From Verrucomicrobiaceae bacterium (GTDB lineage Bacteria; Verrucomicrobiota; Verrucomicrobiia; Verrucomicrobiales; Akkermansiaceae), in NCBI GenBank assembly GCA_027486655.1, contig JAIXOR010000009.1, forward strand, positions 22,471 through 86,470: DNA of 64,000 nt, given 5' to 3'. The translations under genes and the position numbers were made by a program. Positions 39,382 to 48,867 of this stretch are shown piece after piece (position 1 is the first letter of the stretch; the number at the start of each line of letters is the position of its first letter). The notes under the pieces are model-generated. The model saw only the letters and a list, made by a program, of their open reading frames with translations. It searched no databases and was not told where the DNA came from.

Positions 39382-39642
39382 TCAGAACCAGCCTTTGCGG
39401 CCGTTGATGTAGGTGGCCACGAAGTCCTGATCGCTCTTGGTGAGATAGAGGATGCCTTCGATCAGGCCGATCAGCGCGCCGATCCCGCAGGCGAAGCTGA
39501 GCAGGATCTGGATGATGCCCTCCTTGGTGTATCCGAGGTAGAACTTGTGGATGCCGAGTCCTCCGATGAGGATTCCCAGAATTCCGGCGGCGAGTTTTTT
39601 TTCGGCGCCAGCAGGGGCCGATGGTGCGGGTACGGTGGACAT
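39382..39642 (-). CDS. TM2 domain protein
   Basis: An 86-residue membrane protein. After a short Ala/Pro-rich N-terminus it has the TM2 pattern LIGGLGIHKFYLGYTKEGIIQILLSFACGIGALIGLIEGILYL, with the two helices and the G-x-H-x-F-Y-x-G motif, ending DFVATYINGRKGWF. Function of bacterial TM2 proteins is unknown. It converges on the HU gene. Confidence 0.9.
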   Translation of the reverse strand: MSTVPAPSAPAGAEKKLAAGILGILIGGLGIHKFYLGYTKEGIIQILLSFACGIGALIGLIEGILYLTKSDQDFVATYINGRKGWF

Positions 39643-39693
39643 GGTGCCATTCTTCTAATAAGACGCGCCTTTCAACGCAAGCACCGAACCTTC

Positions 39694-40371
39694 ATGAAAC
39701 CACGAATCACCCTCGCCGAAGCCCTGCTTCCGGACGGCAGCACGCTCGCCCTTCAGGAGCACGACGGCCGGAAATCGCTTGTCATCCATGGCCAGCAGAT
39801 CTGCGGACCCGCCACCCGCGCCGTCGAGCAGGAGCTTGCCCGCCTGGCCTGCGCGCCCTTCCGTCCCGCGAGGCAGCCGAAGATTTGGTTCGCCGGTCTC
39901 GGCCTCGGTCACGGGCTTGCGGCGGTGGCGGCGGAGCTGAAGCAGAAGCGGGGACTGTTTGTGGTGGCGGAGCCACTCGCCGAGTTGCCGCGCTGGCACC
40001 GCGAGCATCTCCCGGAGAGCCCGCTGGTGACCGATGACCGCGTGGTGATCGAGAACGATTGCGGACCTGCCGGGCTGCAGCGGCACGCCGGGGCCTTGCA
40101 CGCCATCCTCCTGCATCTGGACGCATCGCCCGCCGGCCCCGGCAACAAACCGTGGGTCGAGGACCGCCGCTGGCTCTCCGCCGCCTATGAAGCCCTGCAA
40201 CCCGGCGGCCTTCTGGCGATCGGCGGCTCGCGCCCCAACGCGGGACTTCCCCGCAAGCTTTTCCGCTCCGGATTCGAAGTGGCGGAGTTCCAGGTGCCCG
40301 CCTCGCCGGACGCTCGCAAGTCCCGTCTTCTGCCCGTCTGGCTGGCGCGAAAAGGCCGGGCGGCCGGTTGA
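39694..40371 (+). CDS. Spermidine-synthase-like / class I methyltransferase-fold protein
   Basis: A 225-residue protein from ATG 39694. KIWFAGLGLGHGLAAVAAEL is the glycine-rich SAM-type motif I, LFVVAEPLAELPRWHREHLPE is motif II with the acidic position in EP, and HAILLHLDASP and LSAAYEALQPGGLLAIGGSRP are later motifs. The layout resembles SpeE-like proteins lacking the N-terminal strand domain. Polyamine synthesis is not supported by neighbours. The next gene on the same strand starts 41 bp later and encodes a membrane-fusion-like protein. Confidence 0.75.
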   Translation: MKPRITLAEALLPDGSTLALQEHDGRKSLVIHGQQICGPATRAVEQELARLACAPFRPARQPKIWFAGLGLGHGLAAVAAELKQKRGLFVVAEPLAELPRWHREHLPESPLVTDDRVVIENDCGPAGLQRHAGALHAILLHLDASPAGPGNKPWVEDRRWLSAAYEALQPGGLLAIGGSRPNAGLPRKLFRSGFEVAEFQVPASPDARKSRLLPVWLARKGRAAG

Positions 40372-40412
40372 TCGTTGATTTTTCCGGGCGACCTGCTTGG
40401 GTCACGCCGTCC

Positions 40413-41822
40413 ATGAGTTTCACGCATCGCCTTCCTTTCGTTCTTCCGCTCCTGCTCGTATCCTCCTCGATCGCCGGGGAAATCACCGTTGAGCCGCGTC
40501 CGTTCACCCTGGAGAAAACCTTCTCCGCCTCGATCCTTCCTGTCGACGGAGCGGTGCCCGTGAAGATCGAACCGGAAGGCTGGGCGGACTTCGAGATTGT
40601 GGAAATCGCCGAGCACGGCACCAAGGTCGCCAAAGGGGCCACGCTGGTCCGCTTCGATGCGGAATCGATCGACCGCAAACTCGCGGATGCACGCCGCGCC
40701 GCGGAGTCCGGCGCCCTTTCCCTGGCGCAGGCGATCCAGGATCTGAAACATCTCGAACAAACCTCACCCCACCGTCTGGAAGCTCTCAAACGCGCGGCGG
40801 AAACCGCGAAGGAAGAGAACGCCTACTTCGTGAAAACCCGCCGCAAGGCCAGCGAGGAAAGCGCCGCCCAGGGACTGGAGCGCCGCAAGCAAATGCTCTC
40901 CAACCAGCAGGAAGAGCTCCGGCAACTTCAAAAGATGTACGAGGCGGACGATCTCACCGAAGACACCGAAGAAATCATCCTGGTGCGCCAAAAGGATGAT
41001 GTGGCCGCCGCCGAGTTCGCGCTGCGCATGGAGCAACTCGACTATCAGCGCACACTCGAAGTGACACTGCCCCGCGAGGCGATCGCCCTCGCCAATGCCG
41101 AGCGCGACGCGGCCATCGCCCTCGCCAAGGCGGAGCAGGACATCCCGCGCTCCATCGCTCTCAAGAAACTCGAAATCGAGTCGCTCAAAACCTCCGCAGA
41201 CCGGGAGAAGGAAGCACTCGCCGATCTGGAAAAGGACCGTTCGCTTTTCGAAGTCAAGGCACCGGCGGACGGGTGGTTTTACCACGGAGCGATCGAAAAC
41301 GGCCGCTGGACCACCGGCGAGGCGGTGAAGGCCCTCGTGCCCCACGGCCGCCCCTCGCCCAACCGCGTTTTCGCCACCTTCGTTCCTGCGGCCTCCAAGC
41401 TCGGGCTCTCCGCCTTTGTCGATGAAGCCACGGCCCGCTCCTTGAAACCCGACCTCGGCGGCATCGCGGTGCTGCCCGGCCGCGAGGACCTTGAGATTCC
41501 CGTGAAGCTCAGCCGACTCGCCACCCTGCCCGGAGCGGACGGCAGCTATGCCGTGGAGCTCACCGCCTCCTGGGCGAAAGACTCCACCCCGGCCGCCGGA
41601 TCCAGCGCCACCATCCGACTCATCGCCTACGAGCGCCCGGCCGCTCTCGCCGCACCCACCAAGGCCCTCAGCTACGGCACGGACGGCTGGACGCTTGAAG
41701 TGAAACTCGCCGATGGCAAAACCGAGCGCCGCCCGGTGAAACGCGGACGCGTCTCCGGCGAAACCACGGAAATCCTCGGCGGCATCGAGGCCGGGCAGGT
41801 CATCATCACCCCGGACAAGTGA
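40413..41822 (+). CDS. HlyD-like exported protein with coiled coil
   Basis: A 469-residue protein with a signal peptide (RLPFVLPLLLVSSSIAG). The lipoyl-like half-motif EIVEIAEHGTKVAKGATLVRFDAE at about residue 65 is followed by a long coiled coil (about 85-280; SLAQAIQDLKHLEQ, ERRKQMLSNQQEELRQLQK). The second lipoyl half follows (FEVKAPADGWFYHGAIENGRW), then a beta-barrel region and a C-terminal membrane-proximal domain. This is the layout of a membrane fusion/adaptor protein, but no transporter lies next to it. The following gene is an exported toroid protein 31 bp downstream. Confidence 0.8.
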   Translation: MSFTHRLPFVLPLLLVSSSIAGEITVEPRPFTLEKTFSASILPVDGAVPVKIEPEGWADFEIVEIAEHGTKVAKGATLVRFDAESIDRKLADARRAAESGALSLAQAIQDLKHLEQTSPHRLEALKRAAETAKEENAYFVKTRRKASEESAAQGLERRKQMLSNQQEELRQLQKMYEADDLTEDTEEIILVRQKDDVAAAEFALRMEQLDYQRTLEVTLPREAIALANAERDAAIALAKAEQDIPRSIALKKLEIESLKTSADREKEALADLEKDRSLFEVKAPADGWFYHGAIENGRWTTGEAVKALVPHGRPSPNRVFATFVPAASKLGLSAFVDEATARSLKPDLGGIAVLPGREDLEIPVKLSRLATLPGADGSYAVELTASWAKDSTPAAGSSATIRLIAYERPAALAAPTKALSYGTDGWTLEVKLADGKTERRPVKRGRVSGETTEILGGIEAGQVIITPDK

Positions 41823-41853
41823 GGGCCTCCCGGAACCACTTACTGCTCATCCC

Positions 41854-43029
41854 ATGACCGGCGCCGCCGTCCATATCCCATCCCGCATCGGCATCGCCCT
41901 GATGCTTTGCTGCGCCACCATGACGGCTGCGGAGCCCGCCGGACCGGAGCCCGCCGCCATCGAGGCCTCGATCCGCCGCGGCGTGGATTTCCTCATCGCG
42001 GACCAGAACGCCAACGGCTCGTGGGGAGGCCCCACGCGCACCAAAGGACTCAACATCTACGCCCCGCTCCCCGGTGCCCATCACGCGTTCCGCGCCGGTG
42101 CCTCCGGCCTCGCCCTCTCCGGCCTGATCGATGCCAGGGACCCGCGCCCGGAAGCCATCGCCTCCGTCGCCAAAGCCGCGGAATGGACCGCCTCCGAACT
42201 CCCGAAACTCCGCCGCGCCGACCAAACCACCACTTACAACTCTTGGGGCCACGCCTACGGGCTGCGCGCCCTGACCCGCATCCACCGCAGCGAGGCCTCG
42301 CCGGAGCGCAAGGAACGCTGGAAAACCCTCGCCCAACAGCAGGTCGACCTCGCCAACCGCTACGAGGAAGTCAACGGCGGCTGGGGCTATCTCGACCTCT
42401 TCGACGACGTCACCACCCGCAAGCCCTCCGGCCTGCCCACGTCCTTCACCACCGCCACCGTCCTGCTCGCCATGGCCGAGGCGCGCGATGCCATGGGCCT
42501 CCGGCTGGACGACCGGATCGTCAAGCACTCGCTCACCTCCATCGAGATGCAGCGCACCCCGGATTTTGCCTACACCTACTCGTTTCCCCACCGCATGCAC
42601 CCGCGTGGCGACATCAACCGCCCGGCCGGCTCGCTCGCCCGCTCCCAGGCTTGCAACGCCTGCCTCCGCGTCTTCGGTGACAAGGCCGTGAGCGACGAGG
42701 TGATCCTCCAATGGGCGGACCGCTTCCTCGACCGCGAGGGCTTCCTCAGCAACGGCCGCAAACGCCCCGTCCCCCACGAGACGTTCTTCAAGATCTCAGG
42801 CTACTTCTACTACTACGGGATTTATTATTTCACCGAATCGGTCCGGCTGCTGCCCAAGGAAAAACACGCGGCCTACGCACGCCGCCTCGCTTCGGTCATC
42901 CTGAGCCGGCAGGAAAAAGACGGCTCCTGGTGGGACTATCCGCTCTACGACTACCACCAACCCTACGGCACCGGCTACGCGCTCATGGCACTGGCCTGGT
43001 GTCGCGACGCGATCGCCGCGGACAAGTAA
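41854..43029 (+). CDS. Exported prenyltransferase/squalene-cyclase-like alpha-toroid protein
   Basis: A 391-residue protein with a hydrophobic N-terminal stretch (IGIALMLCCATMTAA) likely to be a signal peptide or lipobox. Repeated QW-type motifs mark the alpha/alpha toroid: FLIADQNANGSWGG, EEVNGGWGYLDL and ILSRQEKDGSWWDYPLY. The DXDD cyclase motif of squalene-hopene cyclases is not visible, so it is probably not a hopanoid enzyme. Similar exported toroid proteins are frequent in Verrucomicrobia and Planctomycetes with unknown role. It is on the same strand between the HlyD-like gene and ruvX. Confidence 0.78.
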   Translation: MTGAAVHIPSRIGIALMLCCATMTAAEPAGPEPAAIEASIRRGVDFLIADQNANGSWGGPTRTKGLNIYAPLPGAHHAFRAGASGLALSGLIDARDPRPEAIASVAKAAEWTASELPKLRRADQTTTYNSWGHAYGLRALTRIHRSEASPERKERWKTLAQQQVDLANRYEEVNGGWGYLDLFDDVTTRKPSGLPTSFTTATVLLAMAEARDAMGLRLDDRIVKHSLTSIEMQRTPDFAYTYSFPHRMHPRGDINRPAGSLARSQACNACLRVFGDKAVSDEVILQWADRFLDREGFLSNGRKRPVPHETFFKISGYFYYYGIYYFTESVRLLPKEKHAAYARRLASVILSRQEKDGSWWDYPLYDYHQPYGTGYALMALAWCRDAIAADK

Positions 43030-43048
43030 TCCCCGCTCACCAGCTCCC

Positions 43049-43480
43049 TTGTTCGACCCCGACGCCCCATCACCCCACCCCGCGCTTGGCATCGATCACG
43101 GCGAGGCACGCATCGGCATCGCCGCCACCGATGACTTCGGCATCCTCGCCCATCCGGTGGAAACCATCGATCGCTCGAAAACCGAAGCCCTCGCCCGCAT
43201 CGCCGAGCTGGTCCGCATCCGCCGCATCCGCACCCTTGTCGTCGGCCTGCCGCTGCGCATGGATGGCAGCGAGGGCGAATCCGCCGCCAAGGTGCGCGAC
43301 TTCGCCGGACGCCTCCGCCAGCAGGTGCCGGACCTGCCGCTCGTCTTCGTGGACGAATCACTCAGCACCTCCGCCGCCGCCGCCAAACTGCGCGAGGCCG
43401 GACACCGGGCCCGCCACCAGAAATCCATCATCGACCAAGCCGCCGCCGTCGAGATCCTCAACTCCTGGATGGGCCATTGA
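43049..43480 (+). CDS. ruvX: Putative pre-16S rRNA nuclease / Holliday junction resolvase YqgF
   Basis: A 143-residue RNase H-fold protein. LGIDHGEARIGIAATD, LVVGLPLRMDGSEGESA, LVFVDESLSTSAAAAKL and SIIDQAAAVEILNSW match the YqgF family, with the catalytic acidic residues in GIDHG, DES and IDQAA. The start is a TTG at 43049, 19 bp after the upstream stop. No ATG lies nearby in frame. The family matures the 16S rRNA 5' end. Confidence 0.93.
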   Translation: MFDPDAPSPHPALGIDHGEARIGIAATDDFGILAHPVETIDRSKTEALARIAELVRIRRIRTLVVGLPLRMDGSEGESAAKVRDFAGRLRQQVPDLPLVFVDESLSTSAAAAKLREAGHRARHQKSIIDQAAAVEILNSWMGH

Positions 43481-43670
43481 AACCGCCGCTCCGGCTCGCG
43501 GAACTTGCCTCGTCTTTTGCCTTGCAGGGGAAACACCCGCCGCTAGTCTCGGCCGCATTCCGGCATGATGCGCCGGGATCCGGATCCATGTTCGGGGCTT
43601 TCAGCACCCTCCATCGGTCCTCAACCAACCCCTTTTCCATTCCGACCCAAAACCTAGCCGCCCAAGATCC

Positions 43671-43835
43671 ATGATCCGCATTGTCACCGCCCTTGTCGCT
43701 TCCGTTTTCGCGCTGCTCACCGCCTCCTGCTGCTGCACGGGCGAGGCAAAGCCCCCCAAACTCCGGCCGCTTCCCCAGTTCCAGGAGATCCAGCCCGCCC
43801 AGGCTCCCGCTCCCGAGGTGCGCTACGAAAAGTAA
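43671..43835 (+). CDS. Small lipoprotein
   Basis: A 54-residue protein, MIRIVTALVASVFALLTASC followed by CCTGEAKPPK. It has a typical lipobox (LTASC) and a Pro/Gln-rich tail ending PEVRYEK. Three consecutive cysteines follow the cleavage site. A strong terminator follows the stop codon by 35 bp. Function unknown. The 190 bp before it hold no recognisable gene. Confidence 0.75.
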   Translation: MIRIVTALVASVFALLTASCCCTGEAKPPKLRPLPQFQEIQPAQAPAPEVRYEK

Positions 43836-43870
43836 TCCGGATCTTCTCCGGACTCTCGTTCCTTTCTCCA

Positions 43871-43904
43871 AAACGTCCCCCCGCCTGTGCGGAGGGACGT
43901 TTTT
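43871..43904 (+). terminator. Intrinsic terminator after the small lipoprotein gene
   Basis: AAACGTCCC-CCGC pairs with GCGG-GGGACGTTT with one mismatch around a CTGT loop and ends in TTTTT. The arm is symmetrical A/T outside, so it may work in both directions. Confidence 0.88.
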
Positions 43905-43978
43905 GCGTTCACGCCGGATTTTCCCCCTTCCCATCCGGCGCGGATTCTGCCAATTCCCTCGTTGTTGATCCTTTTGCC

Positions 43979-44197
43979 ATGAAAACGCCCCTTTCGAATG
44001 ATGGACAGCCCCGCTTCAATGCGCCCATCCGTCACTACCACCGCAGCGCGGGCGGAGGAAACCGCACCTGGGACGAATGGATCGACGGCAAACCGAAAAC
44101 CCAGGGCTCCATCAAGTGGCTCAAGGTGCTGGGCATCCTCGTCGCCGTGCTCGCCCTCGCCGGCATCATCACCGGATTGGTCATCGAACTCCGCTGA
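43979..44197 (+). CDS. Small single-pass membrane protein
   Basis: A 72-residue protein: a polar N-terminal half (RFNAPIRHYHRSAGGGNRTWDEWIDGKPKT) followed by one membrane helix, VLGILVAVLALAGIITGLVI, ending ELR. The polar side has net positive charge, suggesting it is cytoplasmic. No family recognised. It precedes leuC by 97 bp. Confidence 0.65.
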   Translation: MKTPLSNDGQPRFNAPIRHYHRSAGGGNRTWDEWIDGKPKTQGSIKWLKVLGILVAVLALAGIITGLVIELR

Positions 44198-44294
44198 ATC
44201 GCCGATTCTTCGACGGCCGCGCATGTGGCTTTGACAATCCCCCCACGCCCGTTCAGTTTTCCCGCCCGCCGCAATCCACGGCGGCCTCTTCATT

Positions 44295-45719
44295 ATGGGA
44301 AAAAGCCTCTTCCAAAAAGTCTGGGACGCCCACACCGTCGGAACCCTGGCCGATGGCCGCACACAACTCTTCATCGGCACCCACCTCATCCATGAGGTGA
44401 CCTCGCCCCAAGCCTTCGGCATGCTCCGCGATCTCGGGCTCAAGGTGAAGTTCCCCCAGCGCACCTTCGCCACGGTGGACCACATCGTTCCCACCATCGA
44501 CCAGGACGCCCCGCAAGACCCGCTCGCCGCGGAAATGATGCAGGCCCTCCGCAAAAACGCGGATGATTTCGGCGTGACCTACTTCGACCTCGCCTCCGGC
44601 AAACAAGGCATCGTCCACGTTGTCGGACCCGAGCAAGGCATCACCCAGCCCGGCACCACCATCGCCTGCGGGGACTCCCACACCGCAACCCACGGCGCGT
44701 TTGGTGCGATCGCCTTCGGCATCGGCACCACCCAGGTGCGCGATGTGCTCGCCTCGCAAACGCTCGCCCTCGAAGCCCTCAAAGTCCGCCGCATCGAGGT
44801 CAATGGCGGCCTCCGCCCCGGAGTTTACGCCAAGGACGTCATCCTCCACATCATCCGCCTGCTCGGAGCCAACGGCGGCATCGGTTTCGCCTACGAATAC
44901 GCCGGCGATGTCTTCGACCGCATGTCGATGGAAGAACGCATGACCGTCTGCAACATGTCCATCGAAGGCGGCGCACGCTGCGGATACGTCAACCCGGATG
45001 CCAAAACCGTCGCCTACCTGCACGGCCGTCCGTATGTCGACATGAGCAACTTCGACGCCACCGCCGCACGCTGGCTGTCCTTCGCCTCCGATCCGGACGC
45101 GCACTACGACGACATCGTGCGGATCAATGCCGCGGACATCGAGCCCACCGTCACCTGGGGCATCTCTCCGGACCACGGCATCGCCATTTCCGAAAACATC
45201 CCGGACCCCGCCAAGGCCGCCACTCCGCTGGCCAAGGCATCCATCGAGGAAGCCCTCGCCTACATGAAACTGCCCGCAGGCACGCCCATCAAGGGAGTGA
45301 AGATCGACGTGGCCTTCATCGGCTCCTGCACCAACGGCCGCCTTTCGGACTTCCGCGAGGTCGCCAAATACATCCAAGGCCACAAGGTCGCCCCCGGCGT
45401 GAAGGCCATCGTCGTCCCGGGCTCGCAGATCGTCGCCATCCAGGCCGAGCAGGAGGGACTCGACAAAATCTTCACCGAAGCCGGCTTCGAATGGCGCGGC
45501 GCGGGATGCTCGATGTGCCTCGCCATGAATCCCGACAAGCTCGTCGGAGACCAGCTCTGCGCGTCCTCGTCGAACCGCAACTTCAAGGGCCGCCAGGGCT
45601 CGCCCACCGGCCGCACCGTCCTCATGTCTCCCGTCATGGTCGCCGCCGCCGCCATCAACGGCCACATCTCGGACGCCCGCGAGCTGTTCCACATCGAAAA
45701 AACCGCGGCCGTTGCCTAA
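44295..45719 (+). CDS. leuC: 3-isopropylmalate dehydratase large subunit
   Basis: A 474-residue aconitase-family protein. [15 protein letters not shown] at the start, [20 protein letters not shown], and the [4Fe-4S] cysteines in FIGSCTNGR and [15 protein letters not shown] are intact. It isomerises 2-isopropylmalate with LeuD. The stop TAA lies inside a CCTAACA word. LeuD follows after 21 bp. No leucine-rich leader was found in the 97 bp before it, in contrast to leuA. Confidence 0.97.
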   Translation: MGKSLFQKVWDAHTVGTLADGRTQLFIGTHLIHEVTSPQAFGMLRDLGLKVKFPQRTFATVDHIVPTIDQDAPQDPLAAEMMQALRKNADDFGVTYFDLASGKQGIVHVVGPEQGITQPGTTIACGDSHTATHGAFGAIAFGIGTTQVRDVLASQTLALEALKVRRIEVNGGLRPGVYAKDVILHIIRLLGANGGIGFAYEYAGDVFDRMSMEERMTVCNMSIEGGARCGYVNPDAKTVAYLHGRPYVDMSNFDATAARWLSFASDPDAHYDDIVRINAADIEPTVTWGISPDHGIAISENIPDPAKAATPLAKASIEEALAYMKLPAGTPIKGVKIDVAFIGSCTNGRLSDFREVAKYIQGHKVAPGVKAIVVPGSQIVAIQAEQEGLDKIFTEAGFEWRGAGCSMCLAMNPDKLVGDQLCASSSNRNFKGRQGSPTGRTVLMSPVMVAAAAINGHISDARELFHIEKTAAVA

Positions 45720-45740
45720 CACCCCAAACCAGATTCTTCC

Positions 45741-46343
45741 ATGGCCCTCGAACCCGTAAAACAAGTCACCGGCCGCGCTGTTTTCATTCCCGGCGCGGAC
45801 ATCGATACCGACCGCATCATCCCCGCGCGTTTCATGAAGTGCGTCACCTTCGACGGCCTCGGCGAATTCGCGTTCTACGATGTGCGCTTCAATCCGGACA
45901 CCGGTGAGAAAACCGAGCACCCGCTCAATGACGAACGCTTCAAGGGCGCGTCCATCCTTGTCGCCGGCGTGAACTTCGGCTGCGGATCCTCCCGCGAGCA
46001 TGCTCCGCAATCGCTGCGCAAATACGGCTTCAACGGCATCATTGCCGAGTCCTTCGCAGAGATCTTCTTCGGCAACTCCACCACCCTCGCCATGCCCTGC
46101 GTCATCGCCTCCGCCGCGGACGTCGCCAAACTGCGCGATGCCGTGGAAGCCGATCCCGCGCTCGAGGTCACCATCGATGTGGACGCCCTGAAGGTCAGCA
46201 CCTCCGGCGGTCTCGAATTCCCGGTCACCATGCCGGACTCCGCGCGCGACGCCCTCATCTCCGGCCGCTGGGACCCGATCCAGGAACTGCTCGACAACGA
46301 CCAGTCCATCGAGGCCAAGGCCCGGGAATTGCACTACGTCTGA
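45741..46343 (+). CDS. leuD: 3-isopropylmalate dehydratase small subunit
   Basis: A 200-residue swivel-domain subunit: GADIDTDRIIPARFMK, VAGVNFGCGSSREHAPQSL and GIIAESFAEIFFGNS are diagnostic. It is co-transcribed with leuC. The ccoG frame begins 90 bp later on the same strand. Confidence 0.97.
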   Translation: MALEPVKQVTGRAVFIPGADIDTDRIIPARFMKCVTFDGLGEFAFYDVRFNPDTGEKTEHPLNDERFKGASILVAGVNFGCGSSREHAPQSLRKYGFNGIIAESFAEIFFGNSTTLAMPCVIASAADVAKLRDAVEADPALEVTIDVDALKVSTSGGLEFPVTMPDSARDALISGRWDPIQELLDNDQSIEAKARELHYV

Positions 46344-46433
46344 TCCTCTCGGGAAGGGCACTCCGCATATCCCGCCACAACTCGTGCGCGGCTTTGCGCA
46401 GGCCATGCGGAGCGGCCCGGAGGCCTCCGGCGG

Positions 46434-47861
46434 ATGCTGGGTGCAGCTCCGATGGCCGCCCCCAAGAAACCGAACCTCGTCTCCGTCACTACGATCAATC
46501 AGGACGGATCGAGGTATTTCCTCCACCCCTCTGATGTGAAAGGCCGCTGGGTGCTTTCCAGACGGCTGGTGGGCGTGCTTCTCATCGCGATCTACGTGCT
46601 GCTTCCGTGGATCCCGATCAACGGGAATCCCGCGGTCTTTCTCGACGTGGAAAACCGGATGTTCCACCTCTTCGGCCTCACTCTGGTGCCGCAGGACCTC
46701 TGGGTGATGTTCTTCGCCGTCAGCGGGCTCGGCTTCGCCCTGTTTTTCGGCACCTCCCTGCTCGGCCGCATCTGGTGCGGCTGGGCCTGCCCATACACCG
46801 TCTTCCTGGACCATGTGTATCGCCGCGTCGAGCGCTGGATCGAGGGGGACGCACCCGCCCGCCGTGCGCTGGACAACGCGCCGCTGTCCGCCTCCAAGGT
46901 GCTCAAGCGCATCCTCAAGCACGCCATCTATGTCGCGATCGCCGCAGCCATCGCCCACGTGTTCCTGTCCTACTTCGTCTCACTCCACCGGCTTTACGGA
47001 TTCATGAACGACGGCCCGCTCGAGCATGCGACCGCCTTTGGCATCGTCGCCTTCCTCACGCTGGTTCTCTGGTTCTGCTTCGGATACTTCCGCGAGCAGT
47101 TCTGCATCATCATGTGCCCCTACGGCAGGCTGCAGGGCGCACTCACCGATGACGATACGGTCAACGTCGGCTACGACGAGAAACGCGGCGAACCGCGCGG
47201 CGCCAAGGGCAAGGCCGAGGGCGATTGCATCGACTGCCGCCGCTGCGTGCAGGTCTGCCCCACCGGCATCGACATCCGCAACGGCCTGCAACTGGAATGC
47301 ATCGGCTGCACCGCCTGCATCGATGCCTGTGACGACATCATGGAGAAGATCGGCCGCCCCAAAGGGCTGGTGCGCTACGATTCGCTCAACGGCTTTTCGG
47401 GAAACAAGCGCCGCTTCCTCCGCCCGCGCATCTATGCCTATTGCGCACTCGCCCTGCTCGGGGCCGGAGCACTCACGCTCGTCGCGTCCAAAAAGGCGCG
47501 CCCCTACAACGCGACCATTTCACGCTCCGGCGGCGCGGGTTTCTACAGCGATGCAAGCTCGGTCCGGAACATCTACAAGGTGCGTTTCATGAACAAGCGC
47601 AACCAGACCGCCACCGTCACCATCCGCCTCGGCAGGAACACTCCGCACGGATACGAGCTCAGCGGTGCGGAGCAAACCTTCAGCGTCGGCCCGCTTGAGG
47701 AACTGTCGCGGACCTGCGTGGTGATCGCCCCGGCTGGAGCCTACACCGGCGTGGCGGACATCTCCCTCGACGTCCACGCCGATCCTGGCGACGTGACGAT
47801 TTCCAAGACCGTCCGTTTCCTCGGCCCGAATCCCCAATCCCTCTCCCAACCCCAACCTTGA
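46434..47861 (+). CDS. ccoG: Cytochrome c oxidase accessory protein CcoG
   Basis: A 475-residue membrane iron-sulfur protein (an in-frame ATG at 46452 is an alternative start). It has about five membrane helices. LGRIWCGWACPYTVFLDHVYRRVE and IIMCPYGRLQGALTDDDT are diagnostic. Two ferredoxin-type clusters are CIDCRRCVQVCPTGIDIRNG and CIGCTACIDACDDIM. The C-terminal 120 residues are an immunoglobulin-like domain (YKVRFMNKRNQTATVTI). CcoG reduces copper for cbb3 oxidase assembly. A small TM protein and a TauE/SafE-like protein follow, as in ccoGHIS-type clusters, but no oxidase subunit genes are in the window. Confidence 0.95.
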   Translation: MLGAAPMAAPKKPNLVSVTTINQDGSRYFLHPSDVKGRWVLSRRLVGVLLIAIYVLLPWIPINGNPAVFLDVENRMFHLFGLTLVPQDLWVMFFAVSGLGFALFFGTSLLGRIWCGWACPYTVFLDHVYRRVERWIEGDAPARRALDNAPLSASKVLKRILKHAIYVAIAAAIAHVFLSYFVSLHRLYGFMNDGPLEHATAFGIVAFLTLVLWFCFGYFREQFCIIMCPYGRLQGALTDDDTVNVGYDEKRGEPRGAKGKAEGDCIDCRRCVQVCPTGIDIRNGLQLECIGCTACIDACDDIMEKIGRPKGLVRYDSLNGFSGNKRRFLRPRIYAYCALALLGAGALTLVASKKARPYNATISRSGGAGFYSDASSVRNIYKVRFMNKRNQTATVTIRLGRNTPHGYELSGAEQTFSVGPLEELSRTCVVIAPAGAYTGVADISLDVHADPGDVTISKTVRFLGPNPQSLSQPQP

Positions 47862-47866
47862 ATCCC

Positions 47867-48019
47867 ATGAATCCCGCCTCCGCATTCCTGTCCCGCCATC
47901 CGTGGATCTACGTCGTGCTCGCCTTCATGCTTCTGTTAGGAGCGTGGTCCACACTCATCACCATCGCCGTGAAACACACGCCCCGGGTCATCGAGGTGAA
48001 GACCGTGGAAAGCCGTTGA
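47867..48019 (+). CDS. Small single-pass membrane protein in the ccoG cluster
   Basis: A 50-residue frame between ccoG (5-bp gap) and the TauE/SafE-like gene (13-bp gap): MNPASAFLSRHPWIYVVLAF then helix continuation MLLLGAWSTLITIAVKH and a short tail RVIEVKTVESR. The tight spacing and clean membrane helix support it being real. In position it resembles a FixH/CcoH-type assembly protein, but it is far shorter and I cannot assign it. Confidence 0.65.
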   Translation: MNPASAFLSRHPWIYVVLAFMLLLGAWSTLITIAVKHTPRVIEVKTVESR

Positions 48020-48032
48020 TCCGGATGCCGTC

Positions 48033-48740
48033 ATGACCACCGTCGCCGCACTCGCCGCCGGACTCGCCACCAGCCTGCATTGCGCGGGCATGTGCGGCCC
48101 CATCGCCTGCGGGCTTGGCACGCTCGCCAGATCCGAGGGTGAACGCCTCACCGCCGCCTCGCTCTATCACGGTTCCCGCCTCGTTTCCTACGGAGTGATC
48201 GGCGCAGTGTGCGGTGCCTTGGGCAGGCAGCCGCTCAGGTGGTTCTTCGACTCACCGGCCTCGCTGCTGCCCTGGGTGATGGTGGCCGTCCTGCTGGTGA
48301 TGGCCTTGGGACTGGACAAAAAGGTCCCGCGCCCGGCCGTGCTGAACCGCTTCACCGCCCGCGCCCGCTTCAAGGCCTGCAAGCTCTCCGCCTACGGCGG
48401 TGCCTCGGCCATGGGCCTGCTGACGCCGTTCCTGCCCTGCGGTCCGCTTTATCTGGTGTTCGGCGCCGCGCTGCTCTCCGGTTCGGCGGCGAAGGGAGCC
48501 GAGTTCACCCTGGCCTTCGGGCTCGGCACCGTGCCCTTGCTCTGGCTGGCCCAGCACCAGTTCCACCGCATCCGGGCACGCCTCACCCCCCGGGCCATGG
48601 GCCGCCTTCGCCGCGGGCTCGCCTTCGCCACCGCCCTGATGCTTGCCTGGCGCCTCCACGGCACCCTGCCTCCTCGCCTGCTGGGCACCGAGCCGGAACC
48701 CGCCGCAGTGGAGAAAAAACTGCCGTCCTGCTGCCATTGA
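48033..48740 (+). CDS. Sulfite exporter TauE/SafE-like (UreH_2) membrane protein
   Basis: A 235-residue membrane protein with about six helices. AAGLATSLHCAGMCGPIACGLG is the hallmark with a Cys-His-Cys pattern. LLTPFLPCGPLYLVFGAALLSGSA repeats the Cys-Gly-Pro feature. The family is found with cbb3 oxidase assembly genes and with copper handling. The position after ccoG supports a role in metal or thiol transport for cytochrome oxidase maturation. It ends LPSCCH, another possible metal site. Confidence 0.88.
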   Translation: MTTVAALAAGLATSLHCAGMCGPIACGLGTLARSEGERLTAASLYHGSRLVSYGVIGAVCGALGRQPLRWFFDSPASLLPWVMVAVLLVMALGLDKKVPRPAVLNRFTARARFKACKLSAYGGASAMGLLTPFLPCGPLYLVFGAALLSGSAAKGAEFTLAFGLGTVPLLWLAQHQFHRIRARLTPRAMGRLRRGLAFATALMLAWRLHGTLPPRLLGTEPEPAAVEKKLPSCCH

Positions 48741-48867
48741 AACGCGCCCTCCCGGAGCGTGCGGACAAAGGCGCTCTCGACGGAATGCGGCGGCGATGAT
48801 ACATTCCGTCGCCGGCCGGCCTTCGAGGCCTCCGTTTTCATTGCCAAGCTCCATTCCCGCCCCACGC

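Noticed and set aside
43477..43674. A 65-codon frame between ruvX and the small lipoprotein
   Set aside because: No signal, no family features, and it overlaps the lipoprotein start; probably untranslated leader sequence.
44253..46958. A 901-codon open frame on the minus strand opposite leuC, leuD and the start of ccoG
   Set aside because: It is antisense to three clearly real genes, is Gly/Asp/Val-rich in the way GC-rich shadows are, and matches no family.
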